Shown here piece after piece: positions 11,361 through 22,084 of a DNA stretch of 64,000 bases (its first letter is position 1; every line of letters begins with the position of its first letter). This stretch comes from Hemibagrus wyckioides (taxonomy: Eukaryota; Chordata; Actinopteri; Siluriformes; Bagridae). The DNA lies in assembly GCF_019097595.1 (NCBI RefSeq), contig NC_080727.1, forward strand, positions 8,020,001-8,084,000, written 5' to 3'. The notes under the pieces are model-generated. The model saw only the letters and a program-made list of their open reading frames with translations. It made no database searches and was not told the origin of the DNA. A program made the position numbers and the translations under genes.

Positions 11361-12012
11361 AGTACACTGCGTTATAAAAGAGACTATTGTTATGAAAATA
11401 CAACAAAATAGTCTAAGAATAGAATTCTAATAAAATAGAATTAAAGCATACAGGTAGGAAAGAGGAAATATATAGAAAGAAATAAAGTTATACATAGAAA
11501 TGCAAATCAGTCATAGAAATGTCTAACTATTTTGAATAAAGTGCAGATGTGTGCAGTTGTGCAATTGTATTGTGGTATATGTTGTGCAAAGTGCACATTT
11601 TGTATTTGTATGTTTGATGGTTGTTATCTATATTAAATCTTGCTGTTGTAATCCCTTTGGTCTGTTGGTTGCCAGTTGAGGTGGAGCTCCAGATCCACCC
11701 ATGAGTGTCAGGATTCCCCAGGCCTTGATCCATCATGTGTGATGTGTGTTTGCTTGATCACTATATACTACGGTGTGTCTGTTGTTCTAGTAGATGACAG
11801 AGAGTTTGCATGATTGGTGCCCATGGTGTATCCATAGCATGGTGTTCTGAGCAGTGTTTCCTGGTGACTTTGTACCTGTGCAGACCTGTAGTTGAACAAG
11901 GAGCTGCGCTTACTATTGCACTATTCTATGCCATTTTGTTGTATAAATAAGTGTGAGTAGTGTGTTCAGATTGAAAAATTCGAACGAGAAGAACTGCACT
12001 TACATTAGCTTT
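11361..12012. other. Unannotated; repeat-like near 11.4-11.6 kb
   Basis: GTGCAGATGTGTGCAGTTGTGC and neighbouring words resemble the A-rich tails of dispersed teleost repeats. No gene recognised. Confidence 0.4.
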
Positions 12013-12135
12013 ACTTATGCAGTGGAAGAGGGGCGGGGCTACCATGCACCTCCACAATTTTCAAGATGTCCGACGATACTTTGATGGACAAGACATATTA
12101 CAAATGTCTTTTAAATTAGCTTATGTAGGGTGATA
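12013..12135 (+). mobile_element. Interspersed repeat, inverted relative to 16745-16945
   Basis: CTTATGCAGTGGAAGAGGGG, CGGGGCTACC, TTTCAAGATGTCCGACGA and TGGACAAGACATATTACAAA match the reverse complement of the sequence near 16.75-16.95 kb. Possibly a MITE, but terminal repeats were not defined. Confidence 0.6.
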
Positions 12136-12195
12136 TATATTTTTTTTATATATCGTTTGACATCATATGCCCTCGACTGGGAAAAAAATTAAACT

Positions 12196-12270
12196 TTCAA
12201 TTCAGTTTAATTTTATTTGTATAGCGCTTTTAACAATGGAAATTGTTTCAAAGAAGCTTTACTGAATATA
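12196..12270 (+). mobile_element. Second copy of the CAATTTTATTTGTATAGC repeat
   Basis: TTTAATTTTATTTGTATAGC, CTTTTAACAATGGA and CAAAGAAGCTTTACTGAA align with the copy at 7521-7620. Confidence 0.7.
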
Positions 12271-13760
12271 ATTCTTCTTCTAGGTAACTCTCTATATGTC
12301 TATAAACAAGTATTAATATTGTCTAAAACCAAGCAGCATGCTGGGCTTAAGTACTTTATGCACTGAATGTTTAGACCTTGTTCACTGAAACCCCAAACTG
12401 CATTGTTCACAATCAAGGCTGTTCACTTCAGTGTAGCTCACTTAAAATAACTGTTCAAAAAAATCCACTTCTCAGCTCTCCAAACATGTTTTCATTTATC
12501 ATTTTTTGTCAATTTTAGACAAGCAAAAAAGTAAAGGAAATCCATTTTTTAGAGAGATTTTCTTTTACTCTTACTTTCATGAGTTACTAAATGTAACAGC
12601 ACTTATAATCAGTTTACTCAGTATGCTTTGCACTCTTTCCATCACTGCGAAATGTCAGAAAGATCAGACTCAAAGTTTATTCTAGTCTGGATTTCTTACC
12701 CTGGGTTTGCACGATAGAATAAATTATTGATGGCTGTGTCACATTGTGATTCCCAGTGCAGCATTCACTAACTTTTCTAGACAAAGGCAGATAGAAAAGA
12801 GGAGATAATTGACCTTTTTTTTTTTTTTGCTTTTTGAGGAAGAGGGATAACAAGAGGGATGCGAAGATAAAAGAAATACACTTTTGTGCTGTTGAATGTT
12901 CAATTCTAACTGTTCAGAAAGTGTGATTAATTTTCTCAGGCTGTAGCGCAAGTGTTCATTCCGATATAATGTGTGTTTCTATAGTAACTGCTTTTATGGC
13001 AGATACACCATATGAACAGACAAAAATATGTTTAATCATTGGACATATTGGACATCGTGATGCTCCCTGTTCTTGGAAAGAGTCTCGAGTGTCAGCTTGA
13101 CTTTTTTTTTGGCTTATCAGCTTCATAGGAAAGAAAATTATGGCTGGTGATAGAGTGACAATTTATACCTGTTATAACATAAGTAATAACACAAACCTAT
13201 TTGATGGACATTTCAGAACACAGCTATTAAAAGAGTATGATGTGTCATTCTTTAAGTAATTAAAAATAAAATAAACCAAATTATTGTTTTTATATGAAAA
13301 TTAATACACTATAGGTCATGCTTTGTATTGGGCTACATCACACCTCACCACCTCGTCAGTTGTTCCTTGGCTTTAACAACACACCCTGTGTTATTTCTTA
13401 CTTATCTTGGGAAAGGAACTTGTTGCAAGAGAGAAAAAAAAAAGACAAAAGAGAAGGAAGACAGAATGAGTGGAAGTAGAACTTTTTTGACACTAGCATA
13501 AGACCACCAATGCAACATTTCTTTATTCTAGGAGTATCTCACACAGTTCTGGAGACTACTTTGGCATCAAATAGGAACATACACATCACATCACAATGTG
13601 CTAAGCAGAATAAAATTCAACACCCTTTGGGAAAAAAAAGCTTGGTGCATTTACTTAATTTATATGCGTATATCAGTTCCACAAGATTGTAACATTAACA
13701 CATAGTTTCCATCCAACAAGATCTTGTATTTTAAAAGCTCTGAATAAAATCCAACACCAT
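12271..13760. other. Unannotated intron-like sequence
   Basis: No coding sequence or recognised repeat; poly-T and poly-A runs occur near 12819-12830 and 13435-13443. Confidence 0.45.
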
Positions 13761-13918
13761 ACATTTACGGCATTTGGCAGATGCTCTTATTCAGAGGAAC
13801 TTACATTTTTACATACAACTAAGCAAGGGCCTTGCTCAGGAGCCCAGCAGTGGTGGACTTGCTGGACCTGGGATTTGAACTACAACCTTCCGATCAGTAG
13901 TCCACCACATCACCAAGC
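13761..13918 (-). mobile_element. tRNA-derived SINE (family A), nearly full length
   Basis: On the minus strand it reads tRNA-like head (TGGTGGACTACTGATCGGAA, B-box region GTAGTTCAAATCCCAGGTCC), body (CACTGCTGGGCTCCTGAGCA) and tail (GCATCTGCCAAATGCCGTAA). This is the common teleost SINE ending in a TCTGCCAAATG tail. Confidence 0.8.
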
Positions 13919-14544
13919 TCACAATCAAACCCAAGATACTGATACAGACACAATAACTGACACATTATCACTGCACTGTTCTACCATATGTTTTAATTAC
14001 CTAAATTTAATACTGTCGTTACAGTTTGTAAGATTTTACAGTGTAACTGGTTTACATAAATATCATTTGAACTGATCACACTCCATCATATAATCCAGTG
14101 CTTAAGAAACTTGTTTAAATGTATAAGTATCAGATTAAGAAATCACATTTTGTTGAGAAGTAATATTTTTTCCTTTCATCTGACTGACCACATATTCCTT
14201 TTTCTTTCTTGCAATCCTCTTTTGTCCACCATCCTCACAGAATATTGACAAAGGTAGCAGGTAAAAAGTTCCAGACATTCTGATTTGAAGCTAAATAGAA
14301 AAACTTTCTTAGAAGTTTCACCATCTACCAGAATAATATGTATTTTTCTCAATATTTCTACTGACCCCAATTTTCAATTGTACTGGAATAACTTAACTTG
14401 GACAGCTGAAGTCATTTCCCTGTTTCTAAGTTTCTTCTAAGCTTTGTGGTTTAACAAAAATATTTGAAAATAATTTGGAATTATATACGTCACATGAAAT
14501 ACATTTTTTTCCTTTTTCTGTGGTGTATTTAAGAAATATCCTTC
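13919..14544. other. Unannotated intron-like sequence
   Basis: No gene or repeat recognised. Confidence 0.45.
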
Positions 14545-14795
14545 CATCCATCCATCCATCCATCCATTTTCTGTAGCGCTTATCCTAAACAGAGTCTCAG
14601 GGAACCTTGAGGCTATCCCCATGGACACATGGCACAAGGTTTGAGGCGCATCACATTGCACAGTCACACACTCTCACACCCAGTCACACATTACGGCCAA
14701 TCAGCCAACAATGTATGTCTTTGACTGGGGAAGGAAATCAGAGCACCCAGAGGAACCCCCTGAATCATGGCAATCACATGCAAACCCCTATTCAA
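14545..14795 (-). mobile_element. DANA/mermaid-type SINE, 3' part, minus orientation
   Basis: Starts with the CCAT repeat that is the reverse complement of the family's (ATGG)n tail. It continues through CATTTTCTGTAGCGCTTATCC, the CACATTACGGCCAATCAGCC segment and CAATCACATGCAAACCCC. Confidence 0.75.
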
Positions 14796-14805
14796 GAAAT
14801 TTCTG

Positions 14806-14807
<2 letters not shown>

Positions 14808-14836
<29 letters not shown>
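14808..14836. repeat. (TA)n microsatellite
   Basis: Uninterrupted TA run directly after the SINE fragment. Confidence 0.95.
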
Positions 14837-14839
<3 letters not shown>

Positions 14840-15371
14840 ATTTTTTTTAATCAACTTTCTACTTTTTAACTTAAATGATAATTAAATCCATAACTGAATA
14901 TACATGAGTTATACAAAAGTTATTACACAGGGGAATAAATGTGTTACCCCTATATAAGCCCTGTGCTTGAATGTGAACTTTTATAGTGCTATTTTTTTTT
15001 CTACAGCAACGGTGCATATATTTTAATGCTCTATATTTTTAAAGTGGTTCATATTTACACCCACCTACTGCTATTTACGTTTAAGGAACCTATTTGTCAG
15101 ACTTCCATAAAGTGAATAACCAGAGAGGAAACTTTTCTGTGCTGTTGTTATTGAGTTTCTCTGAAGCTTTTCTCGGCCTCGACTGCATGTCATGTTAGCC
15201 TCATGGATTTTTTTTTTATCACTTCAACGTACATGTTTTATAAATCTCTGCTTTTTTTATTTTAAGGTACACTGCTATATAGCAACACTGTACAGAAATG
15301 GAAAACATTCTTATTGAACATGAAATATAGAAACAGGTCTAAGGTCTGCATTTTAAATCTGAGTTACTCTC
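14837..15371. other. Unannotated intron-like sequence
   Basis: AT-rich with T homopolymers; no gene or repeat family recognised. Confidence 0.45.
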
Positions 15372-15585
15372 GGTGGAGTTTTTACGTCATCTCCCTGTGT
15401 CCATGTGGGTTTCTTTTGAGTTCTCCAGTTTCCTCTTATCTCCAAATACATGCTGGTAGGTGGATTGGCTAGAGTAAACTGCCCCTAGGTGTGTGTGTGC
15501 GTCTGTGTGTGTGTTCCCCCGAGATGGACTGGTGTCCCCTCCAGGCTGGGCCCTGAAATCCACTGTGACTTCCATCCAGGCTTTT
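15372..15585 (+). mobile_element. DANA/mermaid-type SINE fragment, plus orientation
   Basis: GGTGGAGTTTTTACGTCATC, CTCCAGTTTCCTCTTATCTC, TACATGCTGGTAGGTGGATT, AAACTGCCCCTAGGTGTG and GATGGACTGGTGTCCCCTCC follow the core order. The tRNA head is missing. Confidence 0.7.
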
Positions 15586-15733
15586 TGCACTTTTCTTTTG
15601 TTAAACAGAATTTTCTACTTTCAAAACTAACTGTGCTGACTTTCTTTCTTATTATAGGTACTTAAACATCATATGAATCTTACTCAAAGCACATACCGTA
15701 CATATGTCCTATGTCTGACTTTTCCTTTCAAAA

Positions 15734-15755
15734 ACACACACACACACACACACAT
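15734..15755. repeat. (AC)n microsatellite
   Basis: AC run at the tail end of the following SINE. Confidence 0.9.
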
Positions 15756-15905
15756 CACTTCCGTCAGATTTACAGCATTCGGCATAATCCACAGTTTTAC
15801 CTTTGACTTGAGCAGTTGAGGGCATTGCTCAAGTGGCAGTTTGGTGGTCCTGGGATTTAAACTAACAACCATCCAAGTATCTTAACCACTGAGCTACAAC
15901 TACCC
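15756..15905 (-). mobile_element. tRNA-derived SINE (family A)
   Basis: Minus-strand reading gives GTAGCTCAGTGGTTAAGATA (A-box region), TTAGTTTAAATCCCAGGACC (B-box region) and a GGATTATGCCGAATGCTGTA tail. Same family as 13761-13918. Confidence 0.75.
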
Positions 15906-16339
15906 CTACTATTACTGCTTTATACCTTGGCCAACATTTGTGTCCATGTTCTAAATAAAAGCTATATGAACCATTATTATGAATATGCCATAAAATAAAA
16001 AGTGCAAGATACTTCTTTATAAAAAAAAAAAGAAGATACTAATGCAAATGATATGACATTTTTCTGTGGAGTAATAAGGATCATGATTGAACATTTTACT
16101 AAAAATAAAAAAATTACAATAAATAAATAAAAAGACTGTTTATAATGTAAAAGATACATAAAGTATGTGAATTTTTGATTATACAATGTACATAATTATT
16201 GAAGTGTCAAGTCAACTCCCTCATTCACCACCAACTACGTTTGCCAGAACAGACCATAATTATAAACGTGGCCAGCAAAGACTACAACTACAGACAACAA
16301 CCACAGACCTCGTTAAGTTTACAGTCGTCACTCAGGTAA
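15906..16339. other. Unannotated AT-rich sequence
   Basis: No gene recognised; rich in poly-A tracts. Confidence 0.45.
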
Positions 16340-16610
16340 AGATTGTTGATGTGGATGCAAGGGAAATATGAAGTTTTATTAGAGAGACTGGCAGACAAAT
16401 CCAAAAACAGTGTCCAAAAGAGCAATCCAAAACAGGCAGAGGTCAGGTGATCCACAAACATCGACAATAAAGCAAAATCCAGGATCACAAATGTGATGCA
16501 AACAATGGTAAGTTCAGGCAGGTACACTCTTCACAGTGTTTATGAGAGTGTGGTAATTTGTGTGCAGGTGTGTGATTAGTAATCATGTGACAGTGAACGT
16601 GACATGTGGC
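16340..16610. mobile_element. Probable interspersed repeat fragment
   Basis: GAAGTTTTATTAGAGAGACT followed by runs of CAAATCCAAAAACAG, CAATCCAAAACAGGCAGA and a GTGTGTGATTAGTAATCATG end. This pattern recurs in dispersed teleost elements with an internal TTTTATT signal. Class unresolved. Confidence 0.4.
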
Positions 16611-16744
16611 GTCTCAAATGACTACACACTGTCCACTTACACGATGCACTTTTAGAAAGATGTATCATCTCAAATGGACCACTATTGTTTTTTTGTTTTT
16701 TTTTACCAACCCAAGTTTCCCAGTTGATGGCAAATGACATCAAG

Positions 16745-16945
16745 TAGATATAATGTTAGCTTCATCAGAATATGATGATTTCGGTGAAGTCACACAGTGT
16801 GAGCTGATTTACAAGATATTTGCAAGATGTCTTGTCCACCAGATTGTCATCGGTCATCTTGAAATTTTTTTTTTTTTATACTGCATCAGTGCCTGATAGC
16901 CCCGCCCCCTTCCACTATGTACATAAGCGCAGAGTGTTCAGTGCA
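16745..16945 (-). mobile_element. Interspersed repeat, inverted partner of 12013-12135
   Basis: Its reverse complement contains GGAAGGGGGCGGGGCTATCA, TTTCAAGATGACCGATGACA and GGTGGACAAGACATCTTGCA, collinear with the copy at 12.0 kb. It is separated there by an A run. Confidence 0.6.
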
Positions 16946-18175
16946 TGACGTGTCCAGCATTCCACACAGTTTTTTTGGTTGAATAAGAGCATCATCCAGG
17001 TATCCTTGGACTTATTAGTGTGAACAAACTACAAACTGGCATTGATTAGTGTATAAGTATGTGATTTTGCACCTAGAGTCCTTCAAAATTTGGTATTACT
17101 TCATCATCTTCATCATTTACATTATCCATACTACAATCAGACCGATCAGTGATTTCTTTAAATGCTTAAAAAAAGGGATCCAGAAAAACTTGGGAAAACC
17201 TAAAAAGTTATTTTTCACTAATATTCCTGAACCTTTTAAGCTGTTCCAAGATATACTCATATCCAAGCTGAGAATCTGTCCCTGCTCTAATTCAGACATT
17301 TCATTTGCCGAGATCCCCTGCTGCTAAAGATTTCATGTCTGACATCTCTAAACTAAAAGCAGTGCTTCTGGAAGGCACAATATATGAGCTGTCTGTAATG
17401 AAAGGTGACATCCAAAGACTTATGGTCATAAGAAACAGAAATTCTTTGTAGAAAACAGAACACATTTTCACCAATGATCTTTTACAGCCAGGTCGATTCA
17501 TATGCATGAAACTGGAGACCCTCCTGAGGCAGACCAGCTTGTTCTCAGTATTGTCCCTGGTAATAAATGCTGGATTTCAAACTGCATATTCCTATTGCTT
17601 CATAATAAATGGTGGATTGTTGGCAGTGTTTCTCTCTGTAGCACATAACATTCCTCATATTCTACTCTCTCTGTTCACCACAGCTTTGTTCCTGTGAGAA
17701 GTGAAGTAGATGTTATCACTTTCTATCTGATCTCCCACCTCGAACAGGACGATCTGCTCGCAGGGATCTAATTCCATGATAGAGAGAAACTAATTCCAAC
17801 CTCTGGAGGCTATAGCGGGTGAACTCACTTACAGTACACAACACACCTTAACTAGGCTTTTAAGTTTTTAAATACAAGAAGAAAACAGCAAATGAAAGCA
17901 ATGGAAAAAAATGTTTGTGCTTGTGAAAGCATCATTTGTTGGTATAAATGCAACATATTGCTAATTTGCTAGTCAGAACTAAAAGCATGTTCACTCATGT
18001 GGGTGGCATAACAGGAGGGGGTATGACACTGAAATCTCTGCACAGGGTATTTTTGAAACTAGGAACTAGTTTATATAAACTCTGTTCCAGAGTGCACACA
18101 ACAAATCAGACAACTTAATGGTGAAATTCTAATCATATACCACAGTACACGAGATTACTCTTAGTAACTTGATCT
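16946..18175. other. Unannotated; no recognised family
   Basis: Short open frames at 17.1-17.7 kb show no recognisable domain. I could not assign this to a gene or repeat. Confidence 0.4.
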
Positions 18176-18225
18176 CAGGATCGAACCAGGGACCCTAAAG
18201 CATAGGCATTAGGGTCCCTGGTCTG
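18176..18225 (-). repeat. Perfect hairpin next to a tRNA-like B-box
   Basis: Arms ACCAGGGACCCTAA (18185-18198) and TTAGGGTCCCTGGT (18209-18222) are perfect inverted repeats with a 10-bp loop. On the minus strand the outer arm runs into GGTTCGATCC, a canonical RNA polymerase III B-box. It is probably the head of an otherwise unrecognisable tRNA-derived SINE. Confidence 0.6.
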
Positions 18226-18463
18226 ATCAACAAACTGGTCTGAACAACAAACTCTGCACTCATTAGTTCACTTGCCCTCTGCCCTGTCCTGTCATTACTT
18301 TACTATCCTATTGCGTTCACCTGTACTGTGGTAACCATTTGAATAGTATGACGTTTTATTCTCTTTTATCATTATATTTTTATGCATTCTTGAAGTTTAT
18401 CATTAAGTTTCAAGCCCTGATATCCAGTTTCCGCTCAAGTCTATTTTTTATGCATTTGGGCAT

Positions 18464-18465
18464 TT

Positions 18466-18516
<51 letters not shown>

Positions 18517-18545
18517 AAATTTCTTTCTAAATTTCTTTCTAAATT
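18464..18545. repeat. (TTTC)n tetranucleotide repeat
   Basis: TTTC tandem array, with TAAATTTC interruptions at its right end. Confidence 0.95.
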
Positions 18546-19968
18546 TCTACATGTATTTTAGTTTTATTATTTATTATCGCAAAAAAAGCCAGAGATCATT
18601 CCTCATCTTCTCAGCATAGACAAAGAAAGAAAAAAAAGGCAGAAAGCAAGACAGACAGTATGGGGCCCTGGAGAGGCCAAAAAAAGGAATCTGTTTTTTC
18701 TTCTTTTTTTTTTTTTATTTCATGTGCACAGCTTGATCTACCAACCATGAGATATGGAATCAAGGTCTTAAAATCTAAAAAAATTTTTTATTCATCTCTC
18801 TATTTCGGTTCTCAAATAAATAAACAAACCCACGTTGTGTTCATGTATAGGTTCATTTGTATTCTCCTTCCAAATGCTAACAAAATGCTTCATTACTGGT
18901 TTTGGGTGATGGAGGTAAAGCACATATGTCTTTAATGTCTTCTTATGATTTCTCCTGCTCTCAGTAATGATACAGGTCGTGTATTCTGAGTGCTCTCGGT
19001 ATCTCTATAAAGTTTGCTTTAATTACATATAAAGAACACTTTGAAGTATACTCCATAAATGACTTGTGATCTATAACTAAGTGAATTCCGGGCACGTTAT
19101 CTGTAGAAGAGAGTACACATTATCCAAAACATGCAATTTTATTAATTTGAGAACATGAAATAGGGAATTGAGAGAGTGGCCTTGATTTTCATTCCTCATG
19201 GCCTTGCTAAACTAAACCACACACACAAGGGATCTGTAAGAGAGAGTGCAGGTGGGTGATATTATGGGGAAGTAGCAACACACGCTACACACACACACAC
19301 ACACACACACACACCTTCATATTCTACTGAAACCAGTGAAAAGTTAATGAGATGGCAAAAAAAAAAAAAAAAGAGAACAAGAGAGCTAGTGAAAGTAATT
19401 TTCAATGATACATGACAGGGGTGAAACATTCTGTCCTTACACGCCTAAAAGAAAGTGACAGAGAGACAAAGAGAAAATGAGAGAGCGTATCATTCTCAGA
19501 AATGGCTGGCTGAATAAATCAGCTCACATCCCTTATCATGATAACACAGACCAGCTCTCAGCCACTAACCCTTATTGTGGAAAAGGCAGAAGTTTCATCT
19601 TTTTGTAAGGTACAGCATGTTAAAAATAAAGCTCATTTTGGGGAACTACATTTTGGAAGGACATTTTAGACTCCAGTTTATTTGAAATGTATTGTATATT
19701 TAAAAAAGAAAGAAAGAAAGAAACAGACAGAAAACAAAGAGGACAGTTTTGTACCACAATGCTACCAGAATGCTCTATTATGAATTCTAAAAAGCTATAA
19801 AAAATGGAAAATTACTATGAAAATGGCAATTAAAATAGCCATAGGCCCATATCACACAAATAATTTCATAATAACTTTTTAGCTAGCAGTAGAACTAACA
19901 AGGATAAAATATTAATTCATCTTGTGGGTAGTTTATTTATTTATGTTTTGAATGTTTGCTGAACTAAC
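18546..19968. other. Intron-like sequence left of unc5d exon 4
   Basis: No coding exon found. It contains an (AC)n tract at 19286-19314 and several A or T runs. The next unc5d exon (rest of Ig2) was looked for here and in the rest of the left side and not found. Confidence 0.5.
19286..19314. repeat. (AC)n microsatellite
   Basis: AC run of about 28 bp. Confidence 0.95.
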
Positions 19969-20072
19969 CTCAGCTTGAGGAACTCCCTCTGGGGGACGAC
20001 AGTGAAGGACGATCATGCCTTTGATTGGCACCTCTGTCCCCTGTGGCTCCTGCTCAAAGTTCTTTCTTAGGT
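19969..20072 (-). CDS. unc5d: Netrin receptor UNC5D, exon 4 (start of second Ig domain)
   Basis: UNC5 proteins are single-pass neuronal receptors for netrin that mediate axon repulsion and dependence-receptor signalling; UNC5D also binds FLRT proteins. This 104-bp exon completes a Tyr codon and encodes 34 residues, including [23 protein letters not shown] and VPQAE. That is the linker and first strand of Ig2, with its first conserved Cys. The acceptor is TTTCAG|AC and the donor GAG|GTTAGT. It starts in phase 1 and ends in phase 0, where the family continues with VEWLKN in the next exon. Only 97 bp separate it from exon 3. The GMIVLHC wording fits UNC5D better than the A, B or C paralogues as I remember them. 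The following exons are not visible and presumably lie left of the window. Subtype D is likely; family membership is near certain. Confidence 0.9.
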
Positions 20073-20169
20073 CTGAAAGACACACACACACACACACATT
20101 TATATAAAACATTAAACATTTAGTGAGAAAAAGATAAGTGATGTGGTGATGATGTATAGAGGCACTGAC
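20073..20169 (-). other. unc5d: unc5d intron 3 (97 bp)
   Basis: GT (donor GTCAGT) to AG (acceptor TTTCAG), with a (CA)n tract at about 20080-20098 just inside the acceptor (upstream of it on the minus strand). Very short compared with the 13.1-kb intron 2. Confidence 0.85.
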
Positions 20170-20313
20170 ATGCGATGCGGACTGTAGCTTTGCGACTCTT
20201 GGATGTGCCCAGGTGACTCCAGGCTACACACAAACACCAGTAATCCTCTGGACCATGAAAATCTTCCACCTGCTGCCGAGAGACATTTATCATCACTTCA
20301 CGAATCTTCAGAC
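20170..20313 (-). CDS. unc5d: Netrin receptor UNC5D, exon 3 (second half of first Ig domain)
   Basis: A 144-bp exon, phase 1 at both ends. It completes a Gly codon shared with exon 2 and encodes 47 residues: [45 protein letters not shown]. It carries the second half of Ig1, with its disulfide Cys in YWC. The motifs SRQQVE, GPEDYWC and GTSKSRKA are UNC5 hallmarks. FHGPEDYWC and [10 protein letters not shown] are the UNC5D version; other paralogues have SSAGTTKS-type wording. The acceptor is CTCCACAG|GT after a pyrimidine-rich tract (GAAAGAGAG repeats on the plus strand), and the donor is T|GTCAGT. One oddity: the sequence reads WCLCVAW where UNC5 proteins normally have WCQCVAW. Leu here could be a real substitution or an error. 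Confidence 0.93.
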
Positions 20314-20614
20314 CTGTGGAGGAAAGAGAGAAAGAGAGAAAGAGAGAGAGCATAACAGGGGGATTAGAAATGAAAAGAGGAGTACTAAATAAATGGCAAA
20401 TTCTGTCAGGCTGGGACTCAGAGCATCTATAATCCTTTAAATCTATCTGATTTCCTCTCAGACTGTGCGCAGTCCACAGAGAGAGACTGAATGACAGATA
20501 AAGAAATAAAAAATAGCTTATAGATACCAGACATACTCAATACAATGTTGATTATTGACAGTTCCAGCTGGTAAAACTTCAAAATGTGGAAAATGTCAAG
20601 GAAGGGTGAATACT
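20314..20614. other. Start of unc5d intron 2 near exon 3
   Basis: GA-rich acceptor-side tract, then unique sequence; no other feature seen. Confidence 0.5.
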
Positions 20615-20686
20615 GTTGCTGAGTGTAATGCAATTTTTGTCTTCTCCATAGTTGCTGAGTGTAATGCAATTTTTGTCTTCTCCATA
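20615..20686 (+). repeat. Perfect 36-bp tandem duplication
   Basis: Two identical copies, 20615-20650 and 20651-20686, each starting GTTGCTGAGTGTAATGCAAT and ending CTTCTCCATA. Confidence 0.95.
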
Positions 20687-20700
20687 TCATTGGATACCCT

Positions 20701-20702
<2 letters not shown>

Positions 20703-20777
<75 letters not shown>
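20703..20777. repeat. (TA)n microsatellite
   Basis: About 75 bp of uninterrupted TA. The tyrosine/isoleucine open frames across it are artefacts. Confidence 0.98.
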
Positions 20778-20780
<3 letters not shown>

Positions 20781-22084
20781 GGAGGTTGAAATTCTTCTGC
20801 TTTCTGCCCAGTGCTCTTGGAATAGACTCTAGAGTCACTGTGACCCAGACCAGGACAAAGTGGTTACTGACAATGACTGAATGATTAAATGGTGCCTGAA
20901 AACACAGACATTATAATTTCAGGCATGTCTCTAATGGATACTTTGCCAAGTTTTTATTATTGTCTATTAGTTAAGAGTACACTAAACAGAAAACACTGAT
21001 ATTCAATCTGTTACTGTCCCTTATGGGACTGTTATGCACTGGTTATTCAATCCACCTCTTAAATATCTCACCTTTCTTTTAAGTTTTGAGGTGGGATACA
21101 TTCTCTGAAAGTATTCTCACACAGAACAAAAATTTACTATATGTTCACAAAGAACTAGTCTAGCACTCATGAGATAAAATAAGGGGGGGGGGAATGTTTT
21201 TCAATCATCTATACTGACTTATCTTAACTAAATGCAGCCAGAGTGGAACAAGTCACCATTTGCAGACACACTTTGGTATTGATCAGTCTAATAGCTTAGA
21301 GAGTTTTTATTATCAAGTACATTTTTTCCAACATGACAAAAGAACTGCTTTTAGCACTCATTATCTGAGCTGTAACTATCTATATGAATGAACTGGGGTT
21401 TATTAATGCCATAGAATTAATAGCAGTGAGCAGGTCAACTGTAACTGTTTCTCCAAACGGGGACAAATTTGGGCCAAATAGATAGAAATTTGACAAACAT
21501 ACAGTACATTAAATATTACCATTCATTTTGAATCACAGATGAAAACAGCTCGTTCCTGTGATCAAAACTGATATGATATTGATATTGATTGTTTTTTCCA
21601 TACACTACTATCAGTTATCAGCTATCAAGTTCAGTAATGTATATTAATCTTCAGAGAAACATAATCTTACATTAAAGACCTTCTTATAAAGTAACACGGT
21701 TTTAATTTACAAGTTATGACCTGGCAACGTATCATTATAAAGCTTGTAAGTAGAGATCCTCAGACAAAGTATATCTGAAATGGTTCTAACATATGATTAT
21801 GGTTATAAGTATACAGATGTAAATAATGTTGCATATTTCCTGTTATCTCTGTGTGCATGGCATTGCTTGAATCACACTATTGCACTGCACTGCCTGAGAG
21901 ACACTATGATTACTAAAATTATTTAAACATAGTCTTTACAATTTAAGAGTAAAGAATTACATGCTAATTTTGATTCGCTAATCAATGCTAAACACAATAC
22001 ACATAATAAGTCTGCTTTAAAAAGAGGCTAACCACACAGTTTAACCGTTGACCTTCTGCTGTAGTGTTATAAAGCATTTATGTT
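20778..22084. other. Unannotated unc5d intron 2 sequence
   Basis: No exon or repeat family recognised; a 10-base G run lies near 21183-21192. Confidence 0.45.

Noticed and set aside
13761..13918. tRNA gene
   Set aside because: A-box and B-box are present, but they are the head of a SINE that recurs several times in the window with the same tail; no proper cloverleaf.
17049..17700. Coding frames at 17.05-17.7 kb
   Set aside because: Several frames alternate without any family motif; may be an old repeat, not supportable as a gene.
1..19968. Remaining unc5d exons (rest of Ig2, thrombospondin repeats) on the left side
   Set aside because: No minus-strand match to WLKN or NYTC-type Ig2 motifs or to thrombospondin WSxW motifs was found by eye; they probably lie outside the window.
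20427..20884. Open frames made of alternating Tyr-Ile over 20.4-20.9 kb
   Set aside because: They are translations of the (TA)n tract.
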